Both the position numbers and the translations under genes were made by a program. Positions 50,586 through 59,594 of a stretch of 64,000 nucleotides of DNA are shown here, one piece after another; positions within the stretch are counted from its first letter, which is position 1, and the number at the start of each line of letters is the position of its first letter. Source of the DNA: Blautia parvula (GTDB lineage Bacteria > Bacillota > Clostridia > Lachnospirales > Lachnospiraceae); NCBI RefSeq assembly GCF_020215665.1, contig NZ_CP084061.1, positions 2,636,001 through 2,700,000 on the forward strand. Reading direction: 5' to 3'. The notes under the pieces were generated by a model that was given only the letters and a program-made list of their open reading frames with translations, searched no databases and was not told the origin of the DNA.

Positions 50586-52178
50586 TCATACGCCTGATTC
50601 ACGCTTCCTGTATTCATTCGGGGTAAGACCCGTATACTTTCTGAAAAGGGTAGAGAAATAAGAAAAGTTATCCATCCCCACCTCTATAGCCACATCGCTC
50701 ACCAGCTTATCTGTCTGCGCGAGAAGCCTTTTCGCCTGTCCGATCCGGTATTCGTTCAGATAATCCTTCAGGCTTGTGCCTGTTTTCCTCTTATACATCT
50801 TCGCCAGATATTCCGGGGTCAGAAAGAAATGCTCCGCTATCTCATTTCTGCCGATTTCCTCCCCGTAATGCTTATGGATATAATCATTGATCTGCCCGAT
50901 CATGGTATTGGATTTCCGGATCTCCTCCTCATAGGCAAAGGTACGTTCCAGCAGATATGCCGCCCAGCGCATCAGATCTAGGACAGAGCGCACCGCCTTC
51001 TTCTCCATATCCACAGACAACTGGTCCCCCAGAAGCCTGGATGCCTGGATTCCCCTCTCCGTGAGGTAGAAATAATCGGCCTGCAATAGCTCCTGTTTCA
51101 CCTTGATCAGCATTTCCCGGTCCAGATTACCTGGTTCATGCATCAGCGCCGTACATCTTTTCAGATAATTTAATAGTCCGCTTTTGTCCTTTTTGTCCAG
51201 GTATTCCTTCAGCTTACCGCCATCCAGTAAAGCATCTCCGGTCCTTTGCTTCTCTGAAATCTGGCTTTCCAGCACCACTTTGCCGTAAATTCCCACATTC
51301 CAGGACATTTTCTTCAGGATTCTGTGATATGTCTCAAAGAGCTGGCTGACATCACAGACCCGGCTTACGCAAACCGTCATCACACAATCTATATACTGCC
51401 TGACGGAATCCACCAATATCCTGGCACGGTCAAGCATAGTCTCATCCGAATCCACATCGCAGACTGCTGCCAGTAGCAGCTCGTCGTCTTTCTCCTGACA
51501 GATGACCCGCTCATTTTCCGGTGTACTGCACAGGATCTCTGAAAACAGATTGTTCAGGACAAATTTCAGAAGCTCTCTGCCGTATTTGGCAGTATCCTTC
51601 TCCACATCTGTAAATTTCGCTGCCAGTATCCTGTACTCTGTTCCCAATTCCAGTTTCTGGCCGCCGGATATCAGTTTGCTGTTGTCCCCATACATTTTTA
51701 GAGTGAACGGTTCCTTCAGCAGGCGTTCCACAAAGGACAGCTTGATATTCTTATAGTTGTGCTGGAACCAGGCTTCATACTCCCGGGATTTTCTGTTTGC
51801 CTCCTTCTTCCTGATGTTCTGAATGCATTTCTGAAGGGCCATCTCCAGCACTTCTGCATCAAAAGGCTTCAGGATATACTCAGCCGCCTGCATTTTCAGT
51901 GCATTGGCAGCGTATTCAAAATTCTCATGGCAGGTCAGAAGCAGAAATTCCCCGTCCAGTTCCTGTTCCCTGTACCACTTAAGGAGTTCCAGGCCGCTTC
52001 CCTGGGGCATCTCAATGTCACTGATGATAAGTTCTATTTCCTGCCTGTCCAAAATCTGCTTTGCATCCTCTATGTTGTATGCCTTGCAAACCTGCTCCAC
52101 CATAAGCCTGTCCCAGTCCACTGAACTTTCAATGGCATCCACGATCGTGATATCATCATCAATAATCAACACATTCAT
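50586..52178 (-). CDS. YesN-type response regulator with AraC output domain
   Basis: About 530 residues. The receiver domain (1-120) has the acidic pocket IIDDD and the phosphoacceptor Asp in LIISDIEMPQGSG (Asp57 counted from the upstream in-frame GTG at 52187), with LLTCHENFEYA and YILKPFD. A ~270-residue middle region is typical of YesN proteins. The C-terminal AraC domain has GRNEIAEHFFLTPEYLAKMYKRK and VSDVAIEVGMDNFSYFSTLFRKYTG, ending TPNEYRKR. It is phosphorylated by the histidine kinase encoded just upstream. The ATG at 52178 is preferred to the GTG at 52187; GGGTGA overlaps the kinase stop codon. It likely activates the importer operon downstream. Confidence 0.9.
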   Translation of the reverse strand: MNVLIIDDDITIVDAIESSVDWDRLMVEQVCKAYNIEDAKQILDRQEIELIISDIEMPQGSGLELLKWYREQELDGEFLLLTCHENFEYAANALKMQAAEYILKPFDAEVLEMALQKCIQNIRKKEANRKSREYEAWFQHNYKNIKLSFVERLLKEPFTLKMYGDNSKLISGGQKLELGTEYRILAAKFTDVEKDTAKYGRELLKFVLNNLFSEILCSTPENERVICQEKDDELLLAAVCDVDSDETMLDRARILVDSVRQYIDCVMTVCVSRVCDVSQLFETYHRILKKMSWNVGIYGKVVLESQISEKQRTGDALLDGGKLKEYLDKKDKSGLLNYLKRCTALMHEPGNLDREMLIKVKQELLQADYFYLTERGIQASRLLGDQLSVDMEKKAVRSVLDLMRWAAYLLERTFAYEEEIRKSNTMIGQINDYIHKHYGEEIGRNEIAEHFFLTPEYLAKMYKRKTGTSLKDYLNEYRIGQAKRLLAQTDKLVSDVAIEVGMDNFSYFSTLFRKYTGLTPNEYRKRESGV

Positions 52179-52183
52179 TTTCT

Positions 52184-53899
52184 TCACCCAATTTTGTTCT
52201 GTACGGTTTCTTCCTTCATCTCATGCTTCGCTTTTTCCGGAATGAGCAGGAGATTCCGGCATCCGTGAGGCTCCACATTTGACATCTGGAACAGATCCGT
52301 CCTCTCATACATCAGATACAATATCTTTCGTATGCTCCACAGACCGATCCTCGTCCCCTCCTCCGGATACTTGTCGTGATATTCCCCCATCTCCTTCAGA
52401 ACATTTTCCGGATAGCCCTGTCCGTCATCCTCTATCTCCACAGACAGCATGGTTTCATTTTGGAAATGAGCCAGGGACACCCGGATCAGAATGCTCAGTG
52501 TTTTTCCCGGAGAGACTGCGTATTTGTACTCATTTTCGATCAGGGTGTGGATCAGAAGCTGGGGAATCCTCCACTCCTCACACTCCTTTGCCATCTCCAC
52601 GAAATAAAATACACTTCCCGGATACTTCAGCTCCTGCATCTCAAAATAATTTTCCACGTGGCTGATCTCTTCCCGGACAGGAACTGTATGCAGCCCGGAG
52701 CGGAACATATACCGGATATTTTTCGACAGAGATTTCACATAGGCATCAATCTCAACATTTTTATTCTGCATACTCAGACTGGAAATCGTAGTCATGGCAT
52801 TCAGGAAAAAGTGGGGACGCAGGGTCAGCCTGACACATTTTAACTCTGTGTCTTTTAATTCTAACTGTTTCTCGTAGCTCTGGATGCGCAGCCCCACGAT
52901 CTCATCCATCAGCCGGTTAAATGTCTCTGCCAGACGGATAAACTCCCGGCTCTCATATCCGCCCTGAAACCGCAGCTCGTAACTGCCGTCAGAAATCTCG
53001 TCCATCACGCTGGTCAGGTGCTGCATGGGATGCAAAAGCTCTCTCCTGATATAGCGTATGACCAGAAGCGCAAACACGATGCTTCCCAGGATCAGCAAGA
53101 TAATAATGACCGCACTGTAGCGGATACTGCCCAGCACATCATAGGCCTTCACAAAGGATTCCAGGCACACCTGCCCCTCCACGATCTCCATCTGCCTTTT
53201 CACAAACTGCGGCTCCTCCAAATTCTTCCCTTCCTGCGAAAGCAGCTTCGGATCATTTAAGAATCCAACCGATGTCCAGACTGTGCCATCTCCGTCAGTT
53301 ATGGTAAACGCCTGGTTTCCAAAATCCGTATTGTCCCAGAAATGCGTCAGTCTCTCCATAGACAGAAAGGCTGCCTCAGCCCTGGTTCCGCGCATATAAA
53401 TCCTGTAGATATAATGCTTCCCTTCGATAGAAGTAAAGTACCACCTGGCCTTTTTACTGCCCTTTCTGGACATTTCCAGCACAAATTCCCGGATAGCCTC
53501 CCCTTCCTGAAAGCTCACCCCATCTTCCTCGGCACTGAGACAGATATCGTACTCCCCTTCTGCAATCACCAGCATCTGAGCGCTGTCATCCCATGCCGTC
53601 AGATCTTTGATCTGATTACTGAGAGCCAATGAAGCGTAAAATCTCTCGCTCTCGTCTTTGCTCTCCAGTTTTGCGAGGTTAATATTCTGATATACAATAC
53701 TGTTGAGCATCTTTTCCATCTTATCCAGCCGGTCTTTGATCTCTTTGCCGTAAACCTGCAGGAAGTTATCAGAGGACTGTATGATTTCCTCTCTGGTCTC
53801 GGCATAGGAGAAATAGACAAATACACAAAAAATGAATATCAAAAACAATAACTGGGCCGTGACCAGCGCTATGATTCTGCGGACAATTGATTTTTTCAT
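52184..53899 (-). CDS. YesM-type sensor histidine kinase
   Basis: 571-residue membrane kinase. TM1 is at ~11-31, an extracellular sensor domain at ~32-258, and TM2 at ~262-281; HAMP follows (~285-337). The His_kinase domain has LRPHFFLNAMTTISSLSMQN with phosphoacceptor His363. The ATPase part has LIENEYKYA (N box) and DDGQGYPENV (G1 box). The asparagine-box region lacks the second asparagine usual in ENAIKHG, but the rest looks intact. It senses an extracellular sugar or the loaded binding protein and phosphorylates the YesN regulator. Its end lies 5 nt from the regulator's ATG. Upstream lies the sucrose-phosphorylase-like gene. Confidence 0.92.
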   Translation of the reverse strand: MKKSIVRRIIALVTAQLLFLIFIFCVFVYFSYAETREEIIQSSDNFLQVYGKEIKDRLDKMEKMLNSIVYQNINLAKLESKDESERFYASLALSNQIKDLTAWDDSAQMLVIAEGEYDICLSAEEDGVSFQEGEAIREFVLEMSRKGSKKARWYFTSIEGKHYIYRIYMRGTRAEAAFLSMERLTHFWDNTDFGNQAFTITDGDGTVWTSVGFLNDPKLLSQEGKNLEEPQFVKRQMEIVEGQVCLESFVKAYDVLGSIRYSAVIIILLILGSIVFALLVIRYIRRELLHPMQHLTSVMDEISDGSYELRFQGGYESREFIRLAETFNRLMDEIVGLRIQSYEKQLELKDTELKCVRLTLRPHFFLNAMTTISSLSMQNKNVEIDAYVKSLSKNIRYMFRSGLHTVPVREEISHVENYFEMQELKYPGSVFYFVEMAKECEEWRIPQLLIHTLIENEYKYAVSPGKTLSILIRVSLAHFQNETMLSVEIEDDGQGYPENVLKEMGEYHDKYPEEGTRIGLWSIRKILYLMYERTDLFQMSNVEPHGCRNLLLIPEKAKHEMKEETVQNKIG

Positions 53900-53920
53900 A
53901 GATAACCCTCTCTGCTGTGA

Positions 53921-53947
53921 AAACAGCCCCCTGTCCGTAAGACAGGG
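53921..53947 (-). terminator. Hairpins between the GH13 and kinase genes
   Basis: CCCTGTC (53929-53935) and GACAGGG (53941-53947) form a 7-bp stem with a 5-nt loop, next to a second small hairpin (CTGT/ACAG). U-tracts are weak, so partial termination is the most that can be said. Confidence 0.4.
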
Positions 53948-53960
53948 AGCAGTATTTACG

Positions 53961-55379
53961 TCAGGAACACCTGATCTCGAACGTATGTCTCTTTAAATCT
54001 GCATCCAGTACAGCAAAATGTTCCCCCTGTTTTCTGGTAATGCGCAGACCGTGTTCCCCTGTCAGCGCCACCTCTATCTGCCCTTCCAGGGAAAACGCCG
54101 GGTGTTGATTGCGAAACCGCATGAGTGCCAGCAGATCCTTTATCACAGGACGCTTTAATTCCTCTTTTACCTCCTCCGCCGAATAGCAGTGCCTGTTGAT
54201 ATCTCTTCCGTTCTTCGTTGATTCCATGAGTGCAATATCATTTGCGCCTGCCAGCATTCCCACATAATACACCTGAGGGATGCCGGGAGCAAAGAACTGG
54301 ATGGCCCTTGCCAAAAGATAAGCGTTGTCATTTTCTCCCAGGGCTGCATAATAGGTGGTGTTGACCTGATAAATATCCAGATTGTTATAGGCCTCTGTGT
54401 TGTATATCTTCTTGACATTTGCCCCCTCGGCAAACATCTTATCCTTGGTAAATTCTATCTCCTCATCCGGCAGCAGATCCTTAACATCCACGATTCCGAT
54501 ACCATCATGAGTATCCAGTGTGGTGAACTGCTTCATGGGTGACATGAGCAGCCATTCCCTCAGATATTTTCCCTTCCCGCTGTACAGGGCATGAAGCGTC
54601 AGGACCGGAAGGGCGAAGTCATATATCCAGAATTTCTCTCCGGCAATCTCCATCTGGATCGAGTAATGTTCATGTATCTCCGGCAGGATCTCCACCCCGT
54701 AAGGTTTCACCAGGGCTTCTGTCTCACGCAGCAGATTCCAGATATCCGGCTTCACGAAGAAACAGCTGGTGTCCGGCTTCTTCACCGCATAGGCAAAGGC
54801 ATCCAGCCGGATAATGGACGCACCGTGGCTGCACATGGAAACCAGATTCTCCCGGATAAATTTCTTCGTTGCAGCGCTTTCCACATTTAAGTCAATCTGT
54901 TCTTCACAGAACGTACACCACACCTTCTCCCGGCTGCCATCTCCGAATTCCACGTCCGTGTACGGCGCACGGGGCTTTCTCTTATAGATTTTGTCCACCT
55001 GTTCCGCAGTCGGCTCCCCGTTCTCCCAGAAATCCTTATACCGGATAAACAGATCCCGGTATTCAGACTGGTCTTTCTTCTTCTCAAAATCCCTGAAGAA
55101 TTCCGAGCTTCTGGAAATGTGGTTGATCATAAAATCAAACATCAGGTAATAACTCTTCCCAATCCTCTCCACATCTGCAAAGGTTCCGAACTCAGGTGAA
55201 ACCCTATCATACCTCATAGGTGCAAAGCCCCTGTCCGCGGAGGACGGGAAAAAGGGAAGGATATGTACTCCACCCACTGCGTCCTTGATGTCATTTTCCA
55301 GGATATCCCCCAGTTCCTTCAGATTACTGCCCAGGCTGTCCGCGTAGGTGATCAGCATGATCTCGTTTTTTAACTGCAT
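53961..55379 (-). CDS. Sucrose phosphorylase-like GH13 enzyme (GH13_18)
   Basis: 472-residue enzyme with the pattern of GH13 subfamily 18. The nucleophile is Asp193 in IIRLDAFAYAVKKPDTSCFF, the acid/base Glu234 in LPEIHEHYS and the third carboxylate Asp292 in TLDTHDGIGIVDVKDLL. The positions match those of characterised sucrose phosphorylases (D192, E232, D290 in the Bifidobacterium enzyme, from memory). It reversibly phosphorolyses sucrose or a related alpha-glucoside to alpha-glucose 1-phosphate. Subfamily members also act on sucrose 6'-phosphate or glucosylglycerate, and these cannot be told apart here. It is cytoplasmic. GAAAGGAG precedes the ATG. Confidence 0.88.
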   Translation of the reverse strand: MQLKNEIMLITYADSLGSNLKELGDILENDIKDAVGGVHILPFFPSSADRGFAPMRYDRVSPEFGTFADVERIGKSYYLMFDFMINHISRSSEFFRDFEKKKDQSEYRDLFIRYKDFWENGEPTAEQVDKIYKRKPRAPYTDVEFGDGSREKVWCTFCEEQIDLNVESAATKKFIRENLVSMCSHGASIIRLDAFAYAVKKPDTSCFFVKPDIWNLLRETEALVKPYGVEILPEIHEHYSIQMEIAGEKFWIYDFALPVLTLHALYSGKGKYLREWLLMSPMKQFTTLDTHDGIGIVDVKDLLPDEEIEFTKDKMFAEGANVKKIYNTEAYNNLDIYQVNTTYYAALGENDNAYLLARAIQFFAPGIPQVYYVGMLAGANDIALMESTKNGRDINRHCYSAEEVKEELKRPVIKDLLALMRFRNQHPAFSLEGQIEVALTGEHGLRITRKQGEHFAVLDADLKRHTFEIRCS

Positions 55380-55482
55380 TGTATATCTCCTTTCACTACT
55401 CTGTATCCTGTCCTCATTATACCACTGTCCGGCATCGAAAATCTTTTGTAAAAGGGGTTGTCTCTTTCAATTTCAAGATATT

Positions 55483-56256
55483 TCAAGCATCGTTTCTGTC
55501 AAATACGCGGTCCGGCGTATAGGTAATGGAGATATCCTTATAATAGAAGCATTTCGCCGGACCGAAGGGCATCTCTATATCTTCTCCCTCCGCCTTTTTA
55601 TCCAGCAAAAGGTCAGCGGCTTCACGGAACTGTTCCAGTATCTCAGGAGAAACAGGAATTTTGTGATGCGCCGGCCAGGTCAGATCATACTGCTCTCTTA
55701 TGGACAGCAATTCCTCTATAGTCCTTTTATAAGTCTCCACTGTAGTGGTATATTCCAGGTTCAGCAACACAGAAGCCCGGCAGCAGGTATCCCCTGTAAA
55801 CAGCCATTTTCTCTCCACATCCAGAATGCTCACAGCTCCTAAGGTATGGCCCGGTGAAGAAACCAGGCGGAGTGTCCGCCCGCCGAGCTGAAATTCTTTC
55901 TCCCCTGTGTACCAGATAATATTATCCCTCTGTCCGCGAAATTGATAATCGGGATAATAACTTCTGAACTTATCGCAGTGCAGACTAAATACCTCTCTGT
56001 CCAGCTCATTGATATAAACCTTCTCAAAGAAGCTGTTCCCGCCGATATGATCCAGATGTGCGTGTGTTGCCAGTACATCCACAGGCAGTGATGTCAGTTC
56101 AGCCGTTATCTCATCCAGCGGAATCATACCCAGGCCTGAATCCAGCAGCATGGCCCTCTCGCTCCCCTCCAGGAGATACATATATACACTGGATGTGTCA
56201 TCAAATTCCTCAATTCTCCAGGTGTGTTCATCCATTTGTACAACTTTGTAGTCCAT
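55483..56256 (-). CDS. Metallo-beta-lactamase-fold hydrolase
   Basis: 257-residue protein of the metallo-beta-lactamase superfamily. The zinc motif THAHLDHIGG (HxHxDH), SSPGHTLGAVSILD (third His), FTGDTC (bridging Asp) and LTWPAHHKIP (last His) are all present, so two metals should be bound. Relatives hydrolyse thioesters, lactones or phosphodiesters. Within this sugar cluster it could act as a lactonase or esterase on a sugar derivative, which is inference. The ATG at 56256 has AGGAG 8 nt upstream; an in-frame start at 56277 overlaps the stop codon of the preceding gene. It follows an esterase gene directly. Confidence 0.85.
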   Translation of the reverse strand: MDYKVVQMDEHTWRIEEFDDTSSVYMYLLEGSERAMLLDSGLGMIPLDEITAELTSLPVDVLATHAHLDHIGGNSFFEKVYINELDREVFSLHCDKFRSYYPDYQFRGQRDNIIWYTGEKEFQLGGRTLRLVSSPGHTLGAVSILDVERKWLFTGDTCCRASVLLNLEYTTTVETYKRTIEELLSIREQYDLTWPAHHKIPVSPEILEQFREAADLLLDKKAEGEDIEMPFGPAKCFYYKDISITYTPDRVFDRNDA

Positions 56257-56276
56257 ATTTTTTTCTCCTAAATTCA

Positions 56277-57047
56277 TTATTTTTGTGCCAGAAATGCAAA
56301 TACAGGATCCATAAATTTCTCCCAGAACATTACATCATGGCCGCCGTCATCTTCCCGATAATCAACCGGAATCTGATTTTCCTGCAGAAATTTTACAAAG
56401 CGGACATTATTCTCATACACCAGCTCATCCTGACGTCCGCAGCACATAAATAGTTCCGGGATCTCTTCTCCTGCCTTCTTCGCTTCCAGATAAGCCGGGT
56501 CCAGACCCAGGTCTGTGCGCTCAAACTCCTCCCTGCTTCCAAAAAGCCCGTCCAGGTATTCCCGGGTAAAACCGTTCACACCCCGCTCCATAAGATCATA
56601 GAAATCAAGTCCCGGAGACATAGCCGCAATCTTCCCAAAGGTCTCTCTGTAACGCAGGCCGTTCAACAGCGCCCCATATCCGCCCATGGAGATTCCGCCG
56701 ATGAAGGTGTCTTCCCGCTTAACAGAGAGAGGGAAAATACTCCTGGTCACCTCCACGATCTCGCTGCCGACAAACTTACTGTACCAGGCAAACCGGTCCG
56801 GTCTGTCCACATAAAAAGAATTGTCCCCGTCCGGTATCACCACTGCAATCCCCTTCATCATGGACTGCAGGCGAAAACTCAAGCTAGTGCTCAGCTCTTT
56901 TCCGCTGGCACTGAAGCCCGGAAGAAAATACAGGGTTTTGAAGGGTTTCTCCGCATTTTCCCAGCCGTCACAGCAGGGCAGAAACACATTCAGGGATACA
57001 CTCCTCATAAGACTTTCTGATTTGTAATTCATTTCAATATACGCCAT
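56277..57047 (-). CDS. CE1-type esterase, paralogue 3 of 4
   Basis: 256-residue cytoplasmic alpha/beta hydrolase. The triad is Ser120 in GGISMGG, Asp207 in CCGRQDELVYE and His237 in DDGGHDVMFW. It is closest in wording to the esterase at 44590-45396 (for example REDTF, GLDFY, GSREEF) and adjacent to the fourth paralogue, 3 nt upstream. Probable role: removal of acyl groups from glycans taken up by the second ABC importer. In one run with the importer genes. Confidence 0.88.
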   Translation of the reverse strand: MAYIEMNYKSESLMRSVSLNVFLPCCDGWENAEKPFKTLYFLPGFSASGKELSTSLSFRLQSMMKGIAVVIPDGDNSFYVDRPDRFAWYSKFVGSEIVEVTRSIFPLSVKREDTFIGGISMGGYGALLNGLRYRETFGKIAAMSPGLDFYDLMERGVNGFTREYLDGLFGSREEFERTDLGLDPAYLEAKKAGEEIPELFMCCGRQDELVYENNVRFVKFLQENQIPVDYREDDGGHDVMFWEKFMDPVFAFLAQK

Positions 57048-57050
57048 CTT

Positions 57051-57839
57051 CTATTCCTCCATAAACGATTTCGCCGGGGACAGGAACGCAAAACAGGGTT
57101 CCAACATTTTGCTCCAATATACAAGGTCATGAACTCCCTCTGTCTCCTCAAAATCCACCGGGATATTCTGTTCTTCCAAAAACCGCAGAAATTCTTTGTT
57201 TACATCATACACCAGCTCATCCTGGCAGCCGCACCGAAGGAACAATTCCGGAATTGCCTTCCCGCTTTTCTTCCTGTCAAGCAGCACTTTTTCCGGATTT
57301 TTATCGGAATGGAGATACTCATCCTCTGTCCCGAAAATAGCCTCCATCCTGTCCGGTTTAAGGGGTGATATTTCCTTTTTCAGAATCTTGTTGACTCTGA
57401 GGGCCGGCGACAGCATGGCAATTTTACTGAAAGTATCGCTGTAATGAAGCCCATTTATAAGGGCGCCAAATCCGCCCATAGAGATTCCGCCGATAAAGGT
57501 GTCCTCTTTCTTACGGGAGAGAGGCAGCAGAGATCTGGTGATCTCCACAAGCTCTTCACCGATAAATTTCCCGTAATTATCACCCCACTCCGGCTTGTCC
57601 ACATAGAAGGAACGGTCCCCGGTCACAACCACCAGCGCCAGGCCATGCAGCATTGCATGAAACTTCATATTCAGAAATGTCAAAGTCTCTCTCGCTCCCC
57701 CGCTGTACCCTGTGAGAAAATACAGGGTCTTAAAGGGAGGATTACAGTCCATACCTCCTGTCAGAGTTGGAAGTATCACATCCAGTTCAATACTTTGATC
57801 AATCGCATCTGATTTGAAATTAAAATGTAAATATGCCAT
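57051..57839 (-). CDS. CE1-type esterase, paralogue 4 of 4
   Basis: 262-residue cytoplasmic alpha/beta hydrolase, with Ser120 in GGISMGG, Asp207 in RCGCQDELVYD and His237 in TEGVHDLVYW. It lies 6 nt after the MalG-type permease gene and 3 nt before paralogue 3, so both are almost certainly cotranscribed with the importer. It differs from paralogue 3 over most positions outside the active site, suggesting an old duplication and possibly different acyl or sugar preference rather than redundancy. Confidence 0.88.
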   Translation of the reverse strand: MAYLHFNFKSDAIDQSIELDVILPTLTGGMDCNPPFKTLYFLTGYSGGARETLTFLNMKFHAMLHGLALVVVTGDRSFYVDKPEWGDNYGKFIGEELVEITRSLLPLSRKKEDTFIGGISMGGFGALINGLHYSDTFSKIAMLSPALRVNKILKKEISPLKPDRMEAIFGTEDEYLHSDKNPEKVLLDRKKSGKAIPELFLRCGCQDELVYDVNKEFLRFLEEQNIPVDFEETEGVHDLVYWSKMLEPCFAFLSPAKSFMEE

Positions 57840-57845
57840 ATATTA

Positions 57846-58679
57846 TCATCCTTTCACACTGCCCTGCACAACACCTTCCAGAATGTGTTTCTGACACAGC
57901 ACATAGAAGATGAGCATGGGAATCATTGACAAGAAGAGTCCTGCAAGCATAGGCGCGTAGTCCACAGAATACTCATTTACAAATACACGGATCGTCAGCG
58001 CCAGAGTCCGCTTCACCTCGTCTGTGAGGAAAAGGCTGGACATCAGATAATCATTCCAGATTCCCATGGATACGAATACCAGAAGAGTGATCACGATGGG
58101 TTTCAGCATAGGAAGTACGATCCGGAAGAATACCTGTATGTAAGAACATCCGTCTATCATGGCAGCCTGTTCTATCTCAATGGGAATACCGTTCAGAAAT
58201 CCTCTTATCAAAAATATGGAGAACGGCAGATTCAGCCCCAAGGCCACAACGGACAGAAACAAAAGGCTGTTATTCAGTCCAAAGGTACCCCCATATATCT
58301 TCACGATCGGTATCATGTATACCTGGAAAGGAGCCACCATGGATGCCACCATCATCAGGAACAACGCGCTCACCCATTTCTTATGGGAAAATCTGCTGAC
58401 CACATAGGCTGCCGTAGCTCCGAACAAAGTGATCAGAAGAGAGGACACGATCGTCAGGATAAATGTATTTTTCAGGGCTGAGAAAAACTTCATCTCCTGC
58501 AGGGCCTGGGTAAAATTCTCCACATGAAATGCAGATGGCAGGGAAAAAGGGTTCATGATAAATTCCTGCGATGTTTTCATGGAGTTGAAGATAGTCAGCA
58601 CAAACGGAAATATATAGATCACTGTCAGTATACAGGCTGCCGCGAACAGCAAAACACGGCTTGCTTTCATTTTTCTCAT
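57846..58679 (-). CDS. Carbohydrate ABC importer permease, MalG type
   Basis: 277-residue membrane protein with six hydrophobic segments and the EAA loop EIEQAAMIDGCSYIQVFFRIVLPMLKP. It ends CQKHILEGVVQGSVKG, typical of CUT1 permeases. It pairs with the MalF-type permease whose stop overlaps its start by 4 nt. An ATPase gene is absent, as in the first importer. Confidence 0.92.
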   Translation of the reverse strand: MRKMKASRVLLFAAACILTVIYIFPFVLTIFNSMKTSQEFIMNPFSLPSAFHVENFTQALQEMKFFSALKNTFILTIVSSLLITLFGATAAYVVSRFSHKKWVSALFLMMVASMVAPFQVYMIPIVKIYGGTFGLNNSLLFLSVVALGLNLPFSIFLIRGFLNGIPIEIEQAAMIDGCSYIQVFFRIVLPMLKPIVITLLVFVSMGIWNDYLMSSLFLTDEVKRTLALTIRVFVNEYSVDYAPMLAGLFLSMIPMLIFYVLCQKHILEGVVQGSVKG

Positions 58680-59554
58680 GCCTTTACCTCCTTCTTCATT
58701 GAAAAATATGTCTGCAGCACAGAGATCACCGTTACGATCAGAAACAATACCACAGCCTCTGCCTGTGCAACTCCGAATTTCATACTTGTAAATGCTGTAT
58801 TGTACACCTTAAGGGCAATCAACTCTGTGGAATTGAATGGTCCGCCTCCTGTAAGCGCCAGGTTCACATCGAATACCATGAAACAACGGACAATAGACAG
58901 GAAAACACATACCGTAAAGGATGACCTGATCATGGGAAGTGTCACATGCTTGAATGCCGACCATTTTCCGGCCCCATCAATATAGGCGGCCTCCAACAGT
59001 TCTTTCGGCACATTGGCAAGTCCCGCCACATAGATGATCATCAGATAACTGCTCAGCTGCCAGGAAGCCACAATGATCATAGCGACCATGGCGTAAGCCG
59101 AGCTGGTAAGCCAGGACTTCTCAAGCCACGCAATCCCACCGCTTTTTCCAAATGCCGTAAGACCAAAGTTAAAGATAAACTTCCACAGATATCCCAGGAT
59201 CAGCCCTCCGATAATATTCGGAGTAAACATGGCTGTCCTGAAAAAAGTTTTACCTTTCAGAGCGCTTGTGAGAAGCAGCCCCAGGCCTATAGCAATCACA
59301 TTGCTGACGATCACAACGGCCACCGCATAGATAGATGTCTTCAGCAGGGAATCCAAAAATTTGGAATCCCCGAATATTGTGAGATAATTTCTCAGCCCTA
59401 CAAATGTAAAATCATTTCCCAGACCATCCCACTGTGTAAAAGAAATGAAAATCCCGTAAAAAAACGGCACGATCAGGATTCCCAGCCAGACCAGTATTGC
59501 CGGCACAAAGAAAAGCAGTATCAATCTTCGTTCTCCGTGTTTATTTCCTACCAT
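58676..59554 (-). CDS. Carbohydrate ABC importer permease, MalF type
   Basis: 292-residue membrane protein with six hydrophobic segments. It begins GERRLILLFFVPAILVWLGILIVPFFYGIFISFTQW, and the EAA loop is PKELLEAAYIDGAGKWSAFKHVTLPMI. The ATG at 59554 is chosen because GGAGAGG lies 6 nt upstream; an in-frame start at 59713 would run through the end of the binding-protein gene. It overlaps the MalG-type gene by 4 nt, showing translational coupling. Confidence 0.92.
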   Translation of the reverse strand: MVGNKHGERRLILLFFVPAILVWLGILIVPFFYGIFISFTQWDGLGNDFTFVGLRNYLTIFGDSKFLDSLLKTSIYAVAVVIVSNVIAIGLGLLLTSALKGKTFFRTAMFTPNIIGGLILGYLWKFIFNFGLTAFGKSGGIAWLEKSWLTSSAYAMVAMIIVASWQLSSYLMIIYVAGLANVPKELLEAAYIDGAGKWSAFKHVTLPMIRSSFTVCVFLSIVRCFMVFDVNLALTGGGPFNSTELIALKVYNTAFTSMKFGVAQAEAVVLFLIVTVISVLQTYFSMKKEVKA

Positions 59555-59594
59555 ACCCAACCTCTCCTTTCCTCTCCCTCTATCCGGATGATCG

